Positions 18,539-27,646 of a stretch of 64,000 bases of DNA are shown piece after piece. Below the pieces are notes generated by a model. It did no database searches. It had not been told where the DNA came from and saw nothing but the letters and a program-made list of their open reading frames with translations. Positions within the stretch are counted from its first letter, which is position 1; each line of letters begins with the position of its first letter. The DNA lies in the NCBI RefSeq assembly GCF_017874355.1, contig NZ_JAGGLI010000001.1, positions 184,840 to 248,839 on the forward strand. Direction: 5' to 3'. A program made the translations under genes and the position numbers. The stretch is from Acetoanaerobium pronyense (GTDB lineage Bacteria > Bacillota > Clostridia > Peptostreptococcales > Filifactoraceae).

Positions 18539-18823
18539 ATGGATTTCTTTATTCAAATAATAAAGGTTATTTTCTATCTGGGTGTATTTGGAGCAATACT
18601 TTATGGAGCTAAATATTCAACGGAATTTTTGGCAAAAAGAGATGAAAAACTAAGCAGAAATAAAAATCTAAAGGTAATTGAAAAAACCTATATATCAAGA
18701 GATAAACAGGTACTTCTTATAAACTGTAAAGGCAGAGAATATCTTATAGGAACTAGTAATAATAATATTTTTCTGTTAGACAAGCTAAGTAAAGAGGAAA
18801 ATGATAAAAATGATAAACCCTAA
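18539..18823 (+). CDS. fliO: Flagellar export protein FliO/FliZ
   Basis: Small (94 residue) bitopic membrane protein that helps assemble the FliP ring of the export gate. One transmembrane helix covers about residues 5-24. The cytoplasmic part contains NLKVIEKTYISRDKQVLLINCKG in pieces, the common FliO pattern, ending with acidic residues. The gene starts 1 bp after the cheY stop and overlaps fliP by 23 nt. The family is variable, so position carries much of the weight. Confidence 0.9.
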   Translation: MDFFIQIIKVIFYLGVFGAILYGAKYSTEFLAKRDEKLSRNKNLKVIEKTYISRDKQVLLINCKGREYLIGTSNNNIFLLDKLSKEENDKNDKP

Positions 18824-19589
18824 AAAAAAGTTAATTATAGGTTTTTTTACAATTATTATGGTAGTTGCATTTGGAAGTGTTATAGAGGCTCAGACTCCGA
18901 CCGTTCCTGAATTTTCTTTTCAGATAAGCGGTTCGGAAGATCCTAGAAATCTCAGCAGCTCAATAGAGCTTCTTATTCTATTTACTGTTTTGAGCCTTCT
19001 TCCAAGTATAATTATCATGATGACTTCATTTACTAGAATAATAGTTATATTATCACTTCTAAAGAGTGCTATGGGTACTCAACAAACCCTTCCTTCTCAA
19101 GTGATAATAGGACTAGCCCTATTTTTGACCCTCTTTATAATGGCACCTGTAGGTAATGTAGTTTACTCTGATGCTCTAAGACCATACTTTGATGAAGAAA
19201 TAACCCAAAGTGAGGCTATTGGAACAGCTATGGTGCCAATACGAGAGTTTATGTTTAGACAAACTAGAGAAAAAGATATAATGCTATTTATGGAGCTTTC
19301 TCAGGATGAGGGATTTAATCAGGAAGAAGGAATCACACTGGAAGAAATTCCTAACACGGTGCTAATACCTTCGTTTATAATTAGTGAGCTGAAGACCGGT
19401 TTTCAGGTAGGATTTTTGTTATTCTTGCCTTTTATAGTAATTGATATGGTTGTAGCAAGTACCCTTATGTCTATGGGTATGATGATGCTTCCCCCTATGA
19501 TGATATCACTTCCATTTAAAATATTGCTCTTTGTACTTGTAGACGGATGGGAAATGGTAGTAAGGTCCATCGTTATAGGATTTAATTAG
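18801..19589 (+). CDS. fliP: Flagellar type III export gate protein FliP
   Basis: Core export-gate subunit with an N-terminal signal peptide and four further membrane helices, 262 residues. Diagnostic segments include FTRIIVILSLLKSAMGTQQ, LFLTLFIMAPV and the C-terminal MMLPPMMISLPFKILLFVLVDGW in pieces. Two ATGs (18801 and 18810) are possible. The ribosome site AAAGAGG is 3 bp from the first and 12 bp from the second, so the start is uncertain by three residues. It overlaps the end of fliO. Confidence 0.96.
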   Translation: MIKMINPKKKLIIGFFTIIMVVAFGSVIEAQTPTVPEFSFQISGSEDPRNLSSSIELLILFTVLSLLPSIIIMMTSFTRIIVILSLLKSAMGTQQTLPSQVIIGLALFLTLFIMAPVGNVVYSDALRPYFDEEITQSEAIGTAMVPIREFMFRQTREKDIMLFMELSQDEGFNQEEGITLEEIPNTVLIPSFIISELKTGFQVGFLLFLPFIVIDMVVASTLMSMGMMMLPPMMISLPFKILLFVLVDGWEMVVRSIVIGFN

Positions 19590-19600
19590 GAGGTTTTTTT

Positions 19601-19870
19601 ATGGATATGGATATAGTTGTAGGAGTAATGCAACAAGCCCTTACTATGGTACTTTTAATGTCTGCGCCAATGCTTCTCATTGGACTTACTGTAGGTCTTC
19701 TAGTAAGTATATTTCAGGCTACAACCCAAATACAGGAAGCGACTCTTGCATTTGTACCTAAAATAATAGCAGTAATGCTATCACTCGTTATTTTTGGACC
19801 TTGGATGATAAGCTCTATGGTTGGATTTACAAGAAATATCTTCAGTAATGTAGATATATTTATAAGATGA
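19601..19870 (+). CDS. fliQ: Flagellar export gate protein FliQ
   Basis: Export-gate subunit with two membrane helices (about residues 14-38 and 52-72), 89 residues. The loop segment IFQATTQIQEATLAFVPKI between them is the family hallmark. An AGGAGG site 7-8 bp upstream supports ATG 19601. It lies between fliP and fliR. Confidence 0.96.
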   Translation: MDMDIVVGVMQQALTMVLLMSAPMLLIGLTVGLLVSIFQATTQIQEATLAFVPKIIAVMLSLVIFGPWMISSMVGFTRNIFSNVDIFIR

Positions 19871-19881
19871 TGGGATAAAAT

Positions 19882-20670
19882 ATGCTTAATGAACTATTTA
19901 CCACAGTAATAATATCGATAAATGTTTTTTTACTTATTTTATCAAGGGTGACTGGATTTTTTCTTTCGGCCCCTTTTTTTAGCAGAACTAATTTTCCTTC
20001 TGTCCTTAAAATGGGGTTTTCAATTATAGTTTCTTACATAATTCTTCCGTTTATGGTATTTGAACTTGGTAGACCTGTTGGGACTGCAGAATTGATTTTT
20101 TTAGGATTAAAGGAGATTGTAATAGGTATAGGCTTAGGTTATGTAGCTCAAATGTTTTTTGCAATATTTGTGTCAGCAGGAGCTTTAATGGATGTTCAAA
20201 TAGGTCTTTCTATGTCGCAAGTAAACGATGTTGAGCTTGGAGGACAGGTTACTATTACCTCAAGACTTATGGATATATTTGCTTTTTTAATTTTTTTATA
20301 TATAGATGGTCATCACTATCTAATGAGATCTTTAATAAATAGTTTCAGCGTTTTGCCTTTGGGACAGAGTCAGGTAATAAATGGCTCTTTTTTGGAATTT
20401 ATAGGAAAGCTTATGGAATATTTTTTTATAAGTGCAATAACCGTTTCTATACCTATAATGATAAGTATATTCCTTGGTAATATTCTGCTGGCATTTATGG
20501 CAAAGATAATGCCGCAGATGAATGTATTTATTGTAGGTATGCCTTTTAAAATTTTTATGGGACTTGCAGTTTTTATTATTTCTATTCCATTTATGGCAGA
20601 TCTAATTAGAAAGATGCTTATGGAAATGTACAAATATTTGTTTTGGTTTTTAAACATAATTAAAGGATGA
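19882..20670 (+). CDS. fliR: Flagellar export gate protein FliR
   Basis: Polytopic gate protein (262 residues, about six hydrophobic segments) that completes the FliP5Q4R1 pore. It contains RVTGFFLSAPFFSR near the N-terminus and AKIMPQMNVFIVGMPFKI at about residues 210-227, both typical. Its stop codon overlaps the start region of flhB. In some clostridia FliR and FlhB are fused, but here they are separate. Confidence 0.96.
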   Translation: MLNELFTTVIISINVFLLILSRVTGFFLSAPFFSRTNFPSVLKMGFSIIVSYIILPFMVFELGRPVGTAELIFLGLKEIVIGIGLGYVAQMFFAIFVSAGALMDVQIGLSMSQVNDVELGGQVTITSRLMDIFAFLIFLYIDGHHYLMRSLINSFSVLPLGQSQVINGSFLEFIGKLMEYFFISAITVSIPIMISIFLGNILLAFMAKIMPQMNVFIVGMPFKIFMGLAVFIISIPFMADLIRKMLMEMYKYLFWFLNIIKG

Positions 20671-20672
20671 TT

Positions 20673-21764
20673 ATGAAGCCTATTACTTTCAATATAGATT
20701 TACAGCTTTTTACCGGTGAAAAAACTGAAAAGGCTACTTCTAAAAAAAAGCAAGACTCTAGGAAAAAAGGACAGGTCCTGCAAAGTAAAGAAGTTAATAC
20801 TACTGTTTCCTTAATGGCATCAGTATTAGCACTCAAGATAGCTGGTGGCTTTATGTTTCGTACAGTTGCAGAAGCTATCTATTTTTTTAAGGATATTCTT
20901 TATAGTGACATTCTTTCAACAACAATGGGAGGTTATAGAGCTGTACTTTATGTAGTTTTTTTTGTAACAAAAGCAGTTTTTATAGTTATAGGAGCTGGTT
21001 TTGTAGCTGCATTTATATCTTCTAGAATCCAAGTTGGAAGTCTTTTTACAACGGAGACCCTAAAAGTAAAGCCAGAGAGGCTAAACCCTATAGAAGGATT
21101 TAAACGAATTTTTTCATTAAAATCTTTAGTAGAACTTGTAAAGTCACTTCTTAAAATTAGTATTGTAGGCTTTGTAGGGTTTTTATATTTGCGAGATAAT
21201 TTTGGCCTTGTTCTTAAAAGTATGGAGCTAAGCAAAGTTCAGTTTTCTTATCTTCTCTATGATTTTGCTATGAACCTTGCAATAAGAATGACTTTTGCTA
21301 TTTTAATAATAGCTATACTTGATTTTTTCTATCAAAGATATGACTATGAAAAAAATCTAAAAATGTCAAAACAAGAGGTAAAAGAAGAGTACAAACAATC
21401 TGAGGGAGATCCTCAGGTCAAAGCAAAAATAAAGGAAAAGCAAAGGGCAGCTGCCATGAGAAGAATGATGCAGGAGATTCCTAAAGCAGATGTAATAATA
21501 ACAAACCCTACACATTTTGCTATTGCAATAAAATATGATGAAAGCAAATTTGATGCCCCATATATAATAGCTAAAGGGAAGAACCTAATAGCACAAAATA
21601 TTAAAGAAAAAGCAAGAGAAGGGGGCATACCACTTGTAGAAAATAAGCCTTTGGCCCAGGCTTTATATAAAGAAATTGAGATAGGACAGATGGTGCCACC
21701 GGAACTATATGAGGCAGTAGCAGAAGTTCTGGCATATGTATACTCTCTAAAAGGAGCAGTTTAA
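20673..21764 (+). CDS. flhB: Flagellar export switch protein FlhB
   Basis: Export-gate protein that changes substrate class from hook to filament. I use ATG 20673 (363 residues) because the AAAGG ribosome site directly abuts the earlier in-frame ATG at 20667. Basic N-terminus (GEKTEKATSKKKQDSRKKGQ), four membrane helices, then a cytoplasmic domain. The autocleavage motif NPTH is at about residues 278-281. Cleavage between Asn and Pro and interaction with FliK set the switch. Confidence 0.96.
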   Translation: MKPITFNIDLQLFTGEKTEKATSKKKQDSRKKGQVLQSKEVNTTVSLMASVLALKIAGGFMFRTVAEAIYFFKDILYSDILSTTMGGYRAVLYVVFFVTKAVFIVIGAGFVAAFISSRIQVGSLFTTETLKVKPERLNPIEGFKRIFSLKSLVELVKSLLKISIVGFVGFLYLRDNFGLVLKSMELSKVQFSYLLYDFAMNLAIRMTFAILIIAILDFFYQRYDYEKNLKMSKQEVKEEYKQSEGDPQVKAKIKEKQRAAAMRRMMQEIPKADVIITNPTHFAIAIKYDESKFDAPYIIAKGKNLIAQNIKEKAREGGIPLVENKPLAQALYKEIEIGQMVPPELYEAVAEVLAYVYSLKGAV

Positions 21765-21774
21765 GGGGGACCTT

Positions 21775-23802
21775 ATGAGGATTAAGGATATTTTAGTAAC
21801 CCTAGGGGTTATAGGCATCGTACTTATAATTATTATTCCAATACCACTATTTTTTGTGGATGTAATGTTAAGTTTAAATATATCACTTGCACTACTTATA
21901 CTAGTAGTTGCTATGTATAATAGAGAAGCGCTCGATTTTTCAGTGTTCCCATCATTGCTTCTAATTACCACACTTTTTAGGCTTGCCCTCAATATCACAA
22001 CCACAAGATATATTCTTGGAGAAGGAAATGCAGGACAAGTAATCGAAGCCTTTGGAAATTTTGTTATGGCTGGAAATCCAGTAGTAGGATTTGTAGTATT
22101 TACAATAATAGTTATAGTACAATTTATGGTAATAACTAAGGGTGCAGAGAGGGTATCGGAAGTTGCAGCGAGGTTCACACTTGATGCTATGCCAGGAAAG
22201 CAGATGGCAATAGATGCTGATTTAAACTCTGGTCTTATTGATGAAACTCAAGCAAAAGAACGAAGGTTAAAGATACAACGTGAAGCGGATTTTTATGGAG
22301 CTATGGATGGAGCAACAAAATTTGTTAAAGGAGATGCAATTGCAGGTATATTAATTACCCTTATAAATGTCATTGGAGGATTTGTAATCGGAGTAATGAT
22401 AATGGGTATGCCTTTTATGGAAGCTATTTCAAGATTCACAGTACTATCAGTTGGAGATGGACTTGTATCTCAGATTCCAGCCCTTCTTATATCAACAGGA
22501 ACTGGAATAGTAGTTACTCGCGCTGCATCAGAGTCTAGCTTAGGGCAGGATTTTGTCAATCAGCTTTTCAATAACTATCAAATAATGTTTATTATATCAG
22601 GAGTGCTGTTTTTCCTTTCAGTAACACCACTTCCATTTATTCCATACTTCCTATTATCTATGATATTTTTAGCAGCAGGGATTAATATGCTAAGAAGATC
22701 ATCAGAGGAGCCTAAAGAAATAGAAGGAGTCTCAAAAGAAGAGGACGTGGAAGAAATAAGACGTCCTGAAAATGTACTGCCTCTTTTAAATGTAGACCCA
22801 ATAGAACTTGAGTTTGGATATGGAATAATACCTCTTGCAGACAAATCTCAGGGTGGAGATTTGTTTGACAGACTTGTAATGATAAGAAGACAATGTGCAC
22901 TTGAGCTTGGTATTGTTGTACCTATGATTAGATTAAGAGACAATATTCAGCTTCAACCCAATGAATATATGATTAAAGTTAAAGGCGTAGAAATTTCTGG
23001 TGGAGAAATCCTTTTTGATCACTATCTTGCAATGAATCCTGGAATGGCAGAAGGAGATATAAAAGGGATTGACACAATAGAGCCGGCCTTTGGACTTCCA
23101 GCAAAGTGGATAGACGAAAAAGAAAGAGAAAAAGCGGAGATATATGGCTATACTGTTGTCGATCCTCCATCTATTATTTCCACCCATCTTACTGAGGTTA
23201 TAAAGAAACATTCCTTTGAGCTTCTTGGAAGACAAGAAGTAAAGATGCTTCTGGATAATTTAAAGGAAACACATCCAACTCTTGTAGATGATGTAGTTCC
23301 AGCTCTTTTATCACTTGGAGATATTCAAAAAGTACTTTCAAATCTTCTAAGAGAAGGAGTATCAATAAGGAATTTTAGCAATATAATGGAGGCACTTGCA
23401 GATTATGGTCAAGTTACTAAAGACACAGATATGCTTACAGAATATGTAAGACAATCTATGTATAGATCTATAACAAAGCAGTTTATGCCTCGCACTGAAG
23501 CAAAAGTTCTTACACTTGATCCAGATCTTGAAAGAACAATTATGGAGTCTCTTCAAACAACTGAAACTGGAACATATATGGCTCTTGACCCTTCAGTATC
23601 ACAAAAACTTATATCTAGCTTAGGGGAAGAAGTTGAAAAAATACTTTCAATTGGGGAACAACCTATAATAATAACTGCCCCTGTCTGCAGATTTTATTTT
23701 AAAAAGTTTGTTGAACAGATTAGTGATGATATAATTGTTCTTTCATATAATGAAGTAGATCCCAAAGCAAAAATTCAATCCATAGGGATGGTGAGTATTT
23801 AA
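21775..23802 (+). CDS. flhA: Flagellar export gate protein FlhA
   Basis: Largest export-gate component, a nonamer that docks chaperone-substrate complexes. It has 675 residues. The N-terminal part holds about eight membrane helices. The family signature RFTLDAMPGKQMAIDADLN with a following DEAT-like loop is near residues 137-157. The C-terminal 340 residues are the cytoplasmic ring domain. The stop codon TAATG overlaps flhF. Confidence 0.97.
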   Translation: MRIKDILVTLGVIGIVLIIIIPIPLFFVDVMLSLNISLALLILVVAMYNREALDFSVFPSLLLITTLFRLALNITTTRYILGEGNAGQVIEAFGNFVMAGNPVVGFVVFTIIVIVQFMVITKGAERVSEVAARFTLDAMPGKQMAIDADLNSGLIDETQAKERRLKIQREADFYGAMDGATKFVKGDAIAGILITLINVIGGFVIGVMIMGMPFMEAISRFTVLSVGDGLVSQIPALLISTGTGIVVTRAASESSLGQDFVNQLFNNYQIMFIISGVLFFLSVTPLPFIPYFLLSMIFLAAGINMLRRSSEEPKEIEGVSKEEDVEEIRRPENVLPLLNVDPIELEFGYGIIPLADKSQGGDLFDRLVMIRRQCALELGIVVPMIRLRDNIQLQPNEYMIKVKGVEISGGEILFDHYLAMNPGMAEGDIKGIDTIEPAFGLPAKWIDEKEREKAEIYGYTVVDPPSIISTHLTEVIKKHSFELLGRQEVKMLLDNLKETHPTLVDDVVPALLSLGDIQKVLSNLLREGVSIRNFSNIMEALADYGQVTKDTDMLTEYVRQSMYRSITKQFMPRTEAKVLTLDPDLERTIMESLQTTETGTYMALDPSVSQKLISSLGEEVEKILSIGEQPIIITAPVCRFYFKKFVEQISDDIIVLSYNEVDPKAKIQSIGMVSI

Positions 23803-25022
23803 TGCAGATTAAAAAATTTGTTGCAAAAACTGCCGCTGAGGCAATGTTACAAGTGAAAAAAGAATTAGGTGAAGATGCAATTATACTCCAAACTAAAAAA
23901 ATAAAGCCAAAAGGCCTATTTTCTTTTATGAAAAAAGAACAAGTTGAGATTTTAGCAGCTGTAGAAATAAGGGAAAAACAATTAAAAAGAAAAGAATCTC
24001 CTTTAAAAACCTCTATGGTAGATACTGAAATCTACAGAAATAAAAATTATCAAAATGAAAAATTTAAATCCTATTTAAATAATGTAAAAAACAATGAAGA
24101 CCTAGAAGATGAAATAAAAATTTCATCTTCTAGAACTATCCCAAAACCAATAGAAAAAGATACTATAAGCAAAGACATTGACGAAATAAAAATGGTAATC
24201 AATCATTTGAATGCAAAATTTAGTGACGCTTTTAAATCAGAAGAGGACGAAGAGTCAGAGAAAAGTAAAAATGAATCTATAAAATTCTTAAGAGATAAAG
24301 GAATATCACAAGAGCTGGCACTTCAAATAGTAGATAAGGCTATTTCTTCTCAAGGAGAGGCTTCAGTAGGAATAATGTCTAAAGTTCTTGAAGAAAAATT
24401 TAAGGGATTTAAGATTGAAGGCAGAAGCTCTTTTAATAAAAAGTACAATGTTTTTGTAGGGCCAACAGGTGTTGGCAAAACTACAACTCTTGCTAAGATA
24501 GCGTCAAGTCTTTCTATAAAAGAAAATAAAAGAATAGGATTTTTGACCCTAGACACTTATAGAATATCCGCAGTAGAGCAGCTTAAAACATATGCAGAGA
24601 TTCTAAATTGCCCACTAGAGGTCGCTTATGATAAAAATGACATAAAAGACTCTCTTCAAAGACTAGATACAAGAGATACCATATTTATAGATACAGCTGG
24701 AAGAAGCCATAAGAATAAAAAGCATATGGCAGAGCTAAAAGACATGCTAGAAACTATAGATGATAAAGAGGTATTTTTAGTAATAGGAGCAAACTTCAAC
24801 AAAGAAGATATTGACGAAATATTATCGAATTATAGTTTTATAGAGAATTATCATTTGATAGTAACAAAATTAGATGAAACTAGCAGATTAGGATTAATAT
24901 TCGATATAATGAATGAAGCGGGTAAATCTATAAGTTATACTACATTTGGGCAAAATGTCCCTGATGATATAGAGATATTTGATTTAAAGGGTTTTATCAA
25001 TGATTTTTTAAGGGAGAATTAA
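23802..25022 (+). CDS. flhF: Flagellar biosynthesis SRP-type GTPase FlhF
   Basis: SRP-family GTPase that determines flagellar placement, 406 residues. An N-terminal basic B region starts MQIKKFVAKTAAEAML and a poorly conserved linker follows. The NG GTPase domain covers the C-terminal half, with P-loop GPTGVGKT at residues 220-227, DTYRISAVEQL after it, DTAGRSH and TKLDET. It is translationally coupled to flhA, and the regulator flhG follows after 2 bp. Confidence 0.96.
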   Translation: MQIKKFVAKTAAEAMLQVKKELGEDAIILQTKKIKPKGLFSFMKKEQVEILAAVEIREKQLKRKESPLKTSMVDTEIYRNKNYQNEKFKSYLNNVKNNEDLEDEIKISSSRTIPKPIEKDTISKDIDEIKMVINHLNAKFSDAFKSEEDEESEKSKNESIKFLRDKGISQELALQIVDKAISSQGEASVGIMSKVLEEKFKGFKIEGRSSFNKKYNVFVGPTGVGKTTTLAKIASSLSIKENKRIGFLTLDTYRISAVEQLKTYAEILNCPLEVAYDKNDIKDSLQRLDTRDTIFIDTAGRSHKNKKHMAELKDMLETIDDKEVFLVIGANFNKEDIDEILSNYSFIENYHLIVTKLDETSRLGLIFDIMNEAGKSISYTTFGQNVPDDIEIFDLKGFINDFLREN

Positions 25023-25024
25023 AG

Positions 25025-25921
25025 ATGCAAAGATTTGACCAAGCTCATAGGCTAAGAGAAGCAATAATAAAAAAAGAAAAAATTGAACCTGAAAAAAATT
25101 CATCTTTAGATGGGCCCCAGGTCATATGCGTATCTAGTGGAAAAGGAGGGGTTGGAAAAAGTAATTTTACTATCAATCTAGCTATAGCCCTCCAAAGCTT
25201 TGGAAAAAGAGTAATTGTTATAGACGCTGATTTAGGTCTTGCTAATGTTGAAATTCTCCTTGGACTTATGCCAAAATACTCTCTTATTGATATTATAAAA
25301 CAAGGCATAGATATCAAAGAAATAATCATCCAAGGACCACTTGGGATAGGAATAATTTCTGGAGGCTCTGGAATTCAAGAAATGACAGAACTTTCTCTTT
25401 ACGATATGAATATTATGCTAAATGGGATAAATAGGCTCAAAGAGATGGCTGATTATATACTCATTGATACAGGAGCGGGTATTTCAAAGTCAGTAACATC
25501 ATTTATAGAGGCTTCAAAGGAACTGATAGTAGTTACCACCTGTGAGCCAACTTCTATTGCAGATGCCTATGCACTTATAAAAGTAATATCATTAAATGAA
25601 AAGGATAAGAAAATAAATATTGTTGTTAACAGAGCAGAAAATATGTCAGAGGCAAAAAATGTTTTTCTTAAACTTGAAATGGTTTCCAAGAAGTTTTTAG
25701 ATTTGAATTTAAATTTTTTAGGAAGTATTTTAGACGATCCTGCAGTTCCTAAAGCTGTAAAAAGCCAAAAACCTTTTATTATTGACTATCCAAAATCAAA
25801 TGCAGCAATGTGTATAAGAAATATTTCTGGAAAGATAACAGATGCTCCAGTTGAAGATACTGGATTTACTGGATTCATGTCAAAGCTAAAAGGGATTTTT
25901 GCAAGTGGAGGAAAAAGATGA
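25025..25921 (+). CDS. flhG: MinD-like ATPase FlhG (YlxH/FleN), regulator of FlhF
   Basis: Deviant-Walker ATPase controlling flagellar number and position, 298 residues. The N-terminus carries the DQAxxLR helix (MQRFDQAHRLREA) that activates FlhF GTPase in known systems. The signature Walker A SGKGGVGKSN is at about residues 38-47, and the switch regions DADLGLAN and DTGAGIS follow. The last bases overlap the next gene. Confidence 0.95.
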   Translation: MQRFDQAHRLREAIIKKEKIEPEKNSSLDGPQVICVSSGKGGVGKSNFTINLAIALQSFGKRVIVIDADLGLANVEILLGLMPKYSLIDIIKQGIDIKEIIIQGPLGIGIISGGSGIQEMTELSLYDMNIMLNGINRLKEMADYILIDTGAGISKSVTSFIEASKELIVVTTCEPTSIADAYALIKVISLNEKDKKINIVVNRAENMSEAKNVFLKLEMVSKKFLDLNLNFLGSILDDPAVPKAVKSQKPFIIDYPKSNAAMCIRNISGKITDAPVEDTGFTGFMSKLKGIFASGGKR

Positions 25922-26559
25922 TGGAAAAAAACTATCCTGTAGTAGGGCAAAAAATTACTTTTAATGAAGAACTAAAAAATGGAAAAAAAGTTGAATATGT
26001 CAGTCAAGTAGAAGAAATAGTAGGAGAAAAGAATATAAAAATAGCGGTACCTATAAAAAATCATCAGCTTGTAACTATAATGAATGGAAGTGTTTTGGAG
26101 ATTATATATAACTTTGAAAAACGAGGTGTATACTCTTTTAAAGGTAAAGTTATATCTAAATATAAAGAAAAAATACCTACTATGCTTATTGAAATAATAA
26201 GTCCAGTAAAGAAAAGTCAAAGAAGAAATTTCTTTCGTTTAGAAGTTATAATCCCTGTTCAAATAAAGAGAATTGAGGATATAATATATGAAAAGGGATT
26301 TACTAAGGATTTAAGCGGAGGGGGCGTGAAGATTCAAACTGGAATGAAGCTGGACCTTGATGAATCTATTAAAATAGAGTTTACCCTCGGAGAAAATTCA
26401 TTTTCATTAGAGGCTTTAGTAAAAAATATAAAAAAATCCGAAGAATTAGGGTATGAAATTAGTCTGGAGTTTGTAGATATATCTGATATTGATAGAAATG
26501 ATTTAATAGGTTATTTATTTGAACAGCAAAGAATGTTAATTAAAAGAGGGATGAGATGA
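25918..26559 (+). CDS. PilZ-domain c-di-GMP effector, YcgR/YpfA type
   Basis: Two-domain protein of 213 residues: an N-terminal YcgR-like beta domain (about 1-95) and a C-terminal PilZ domain (about 98-210). The c-di-GMP-binding signature RRNFFR with a following DLSGGGVKI is complete. In Bacillus the homologue YpfA/DgrA acts on the flagellar motor. A location between flhG and cheB suggests a link between c-di-GMP level and motor speed or switching. It overlaps flhG by 4 nt and cheB by 4 nt. Confidence 0.9.
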   Translation: MMEKNYPVVGQKITFNEELKNGKKVEYVSQVEEIVGEKNIKIAVPIKNHQLVTIMNGSVLEIIYNFEKRGVYSFKGKVISKYKEKIPTMLIEIISPVKKSQRRNFFRLEVIIPVQIKRIEDIIYEKGFTKDLSGGGVKIQTGMKLDLDESIKIEFTLGENSFSLEALVKNIKKSEELGYEISLEFVDISDIDRNDLIGYLFEQQRMLIKRGMR

Positions 26560-27644
26560 TGAATAAGATACGAGTCCTCATAGTTGATGATTCAGCATTT
26601 ATAAGAAAAGTATTAAAAGATATCTTAGAATCTGATCAAAGTGTAGAAGTGATTGCCGCTGCAAAAAATGGTAAAGAAGCTGTTGATTTTTTAACACGGC
26701 AGGAAGTAGATGTAATAACTTTGGATGTTGAAATGCCTGTAATGAATGGTATAGACACGTTAAAAGAAATAATGAGCTTTAAACCTACTCCGGTGGTAAT
26801 GCTCAGCTCTCTTACTAATGAAGGTGCTGATATGACATTTAAAGCCCTTGATTTGGGGGCAGTGGATTTTGTTGCAAAACCTACCAATATATTCAAAATG
26901 AGCTCATCTGATATACAAGATGATATTATTACAAAGGTAAAGGAAGCAGCAAAGGTTAAGACAAAAAAAATGTCATTAAAGACTGTTACAGAATATATTC
27001 CAAAGGAGCCTATGGAAAGCTCAAGAAATTTAAAACCTATCCCTAGGGATAGAAGGTGCGAAGACGTAAAAAAAATTATCGCAATAGGGACATCTACTGG
27101 AGGACCTAGAGCATTGCAAGAAGTAATAAGTAATGTATCTGGCAAAATAGATGCACCAGTTTTAGTAGTTCAGCACATGCCTAAAGGATTTACAAAGTCC
27201 CTTGCTGAAAGGCTTAATGGCCTATCTCAGCTTACTGTCAAAGAAGCTGAAGATGGAGAACCTCTTTGTAATGGGACTGTATATATAGCACCAGGTGACA
27301 GACATATAGAAATAAAACGCATAGCAACAGGGAAATATAGTATTAAATTAAGTGATGGTCCGAAGGTATCTGGTCATAAGCCTTCAGTAGATTTTATGTT
27401 TCAAGCTTTAAGCGAAAGTACTATATCTGATGTAATCGCTGTAGTGATGACAGGGATGGGTTCAGATGGTACAAAAGGGATAGTTTCTTTAAAAAACAGC
27501 AAAAAATCATATAATATTGCTGAAGATGAATCTACTTGCGTAGTATTTGGAATGCCAAAGGCTGCAATTTCTACAGGTCAAATAGACAAAATAGTTCCAC
27601 TTGGAAAAATAGCTATGGAATTAAACAAAATCATGGGGGTGTAA
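26556..27644 (+). CDS. cheB: Chemotaxis protein-glutamate methylesterase/deamidase CheB
   Basis: Response regulator with an effector methylesterase domain that resets chemoreceptors, 362 residues. The receiver domain (about 1-120) has Asp11-Asp12 and phosphoacceptor Asp57. After a linker, the esterase domain (about 172-362) carries the catalytic triad Ser180 (GTSTGG), His207 (QHMPKGFT) and Asp304 (GMGSDGT). It overlaps the PilZ gene by 4 nt and is followed by cheA. The matching methyltransferase cheR is absent from this cluster. Confidence 0.97.
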   Translation: MMNKIRVLIVDDSAFIRKVLKDILESDQSVEVIAAAKNGKEAVDFLTRQEVDVITLDVEMPVMNGIDTLKEIMSFKPTPVVMLSSLTNEGADMTFKALDLGAVDFVAKPTNIFKMSSSDIQDDIITKVKEAAKVKTKKMSLKTVTEYIPKEPMESSRNLKPIPRDRRCEDVKKIIAIGTSTGGPRALQEVISNVSGKIDAPVLVVQHMPKGFTKSLAERLNGLSQLTVKEAEDGEPLCNGTVYIAPGDRHIEIKRIATGKYSIKLSDGPKVSGHKPSVDFMFQALSESTISDVIAVVMTGMGSDGTKGIVSLKNSKKSYNIAEDESTCVVFGMPKAAISTGQIDKIVPLGKIAMELNKIMGV

Positions 27645-27646
27645 AT

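Noticed and set aside
20667..20672. flhB start at ATG 20667
   Set aside because: The AAAGG ribosome site directly abuts this ATG. The ATG at 20673 is correctly spaced.
27536..27646. 37 extra codons in frame before cheA
   Set aside because: They lie inside cheB, do not look like a CheA N-terminus, and GTG 27647 has a well-spaced ribosome site right after the cheB stop.
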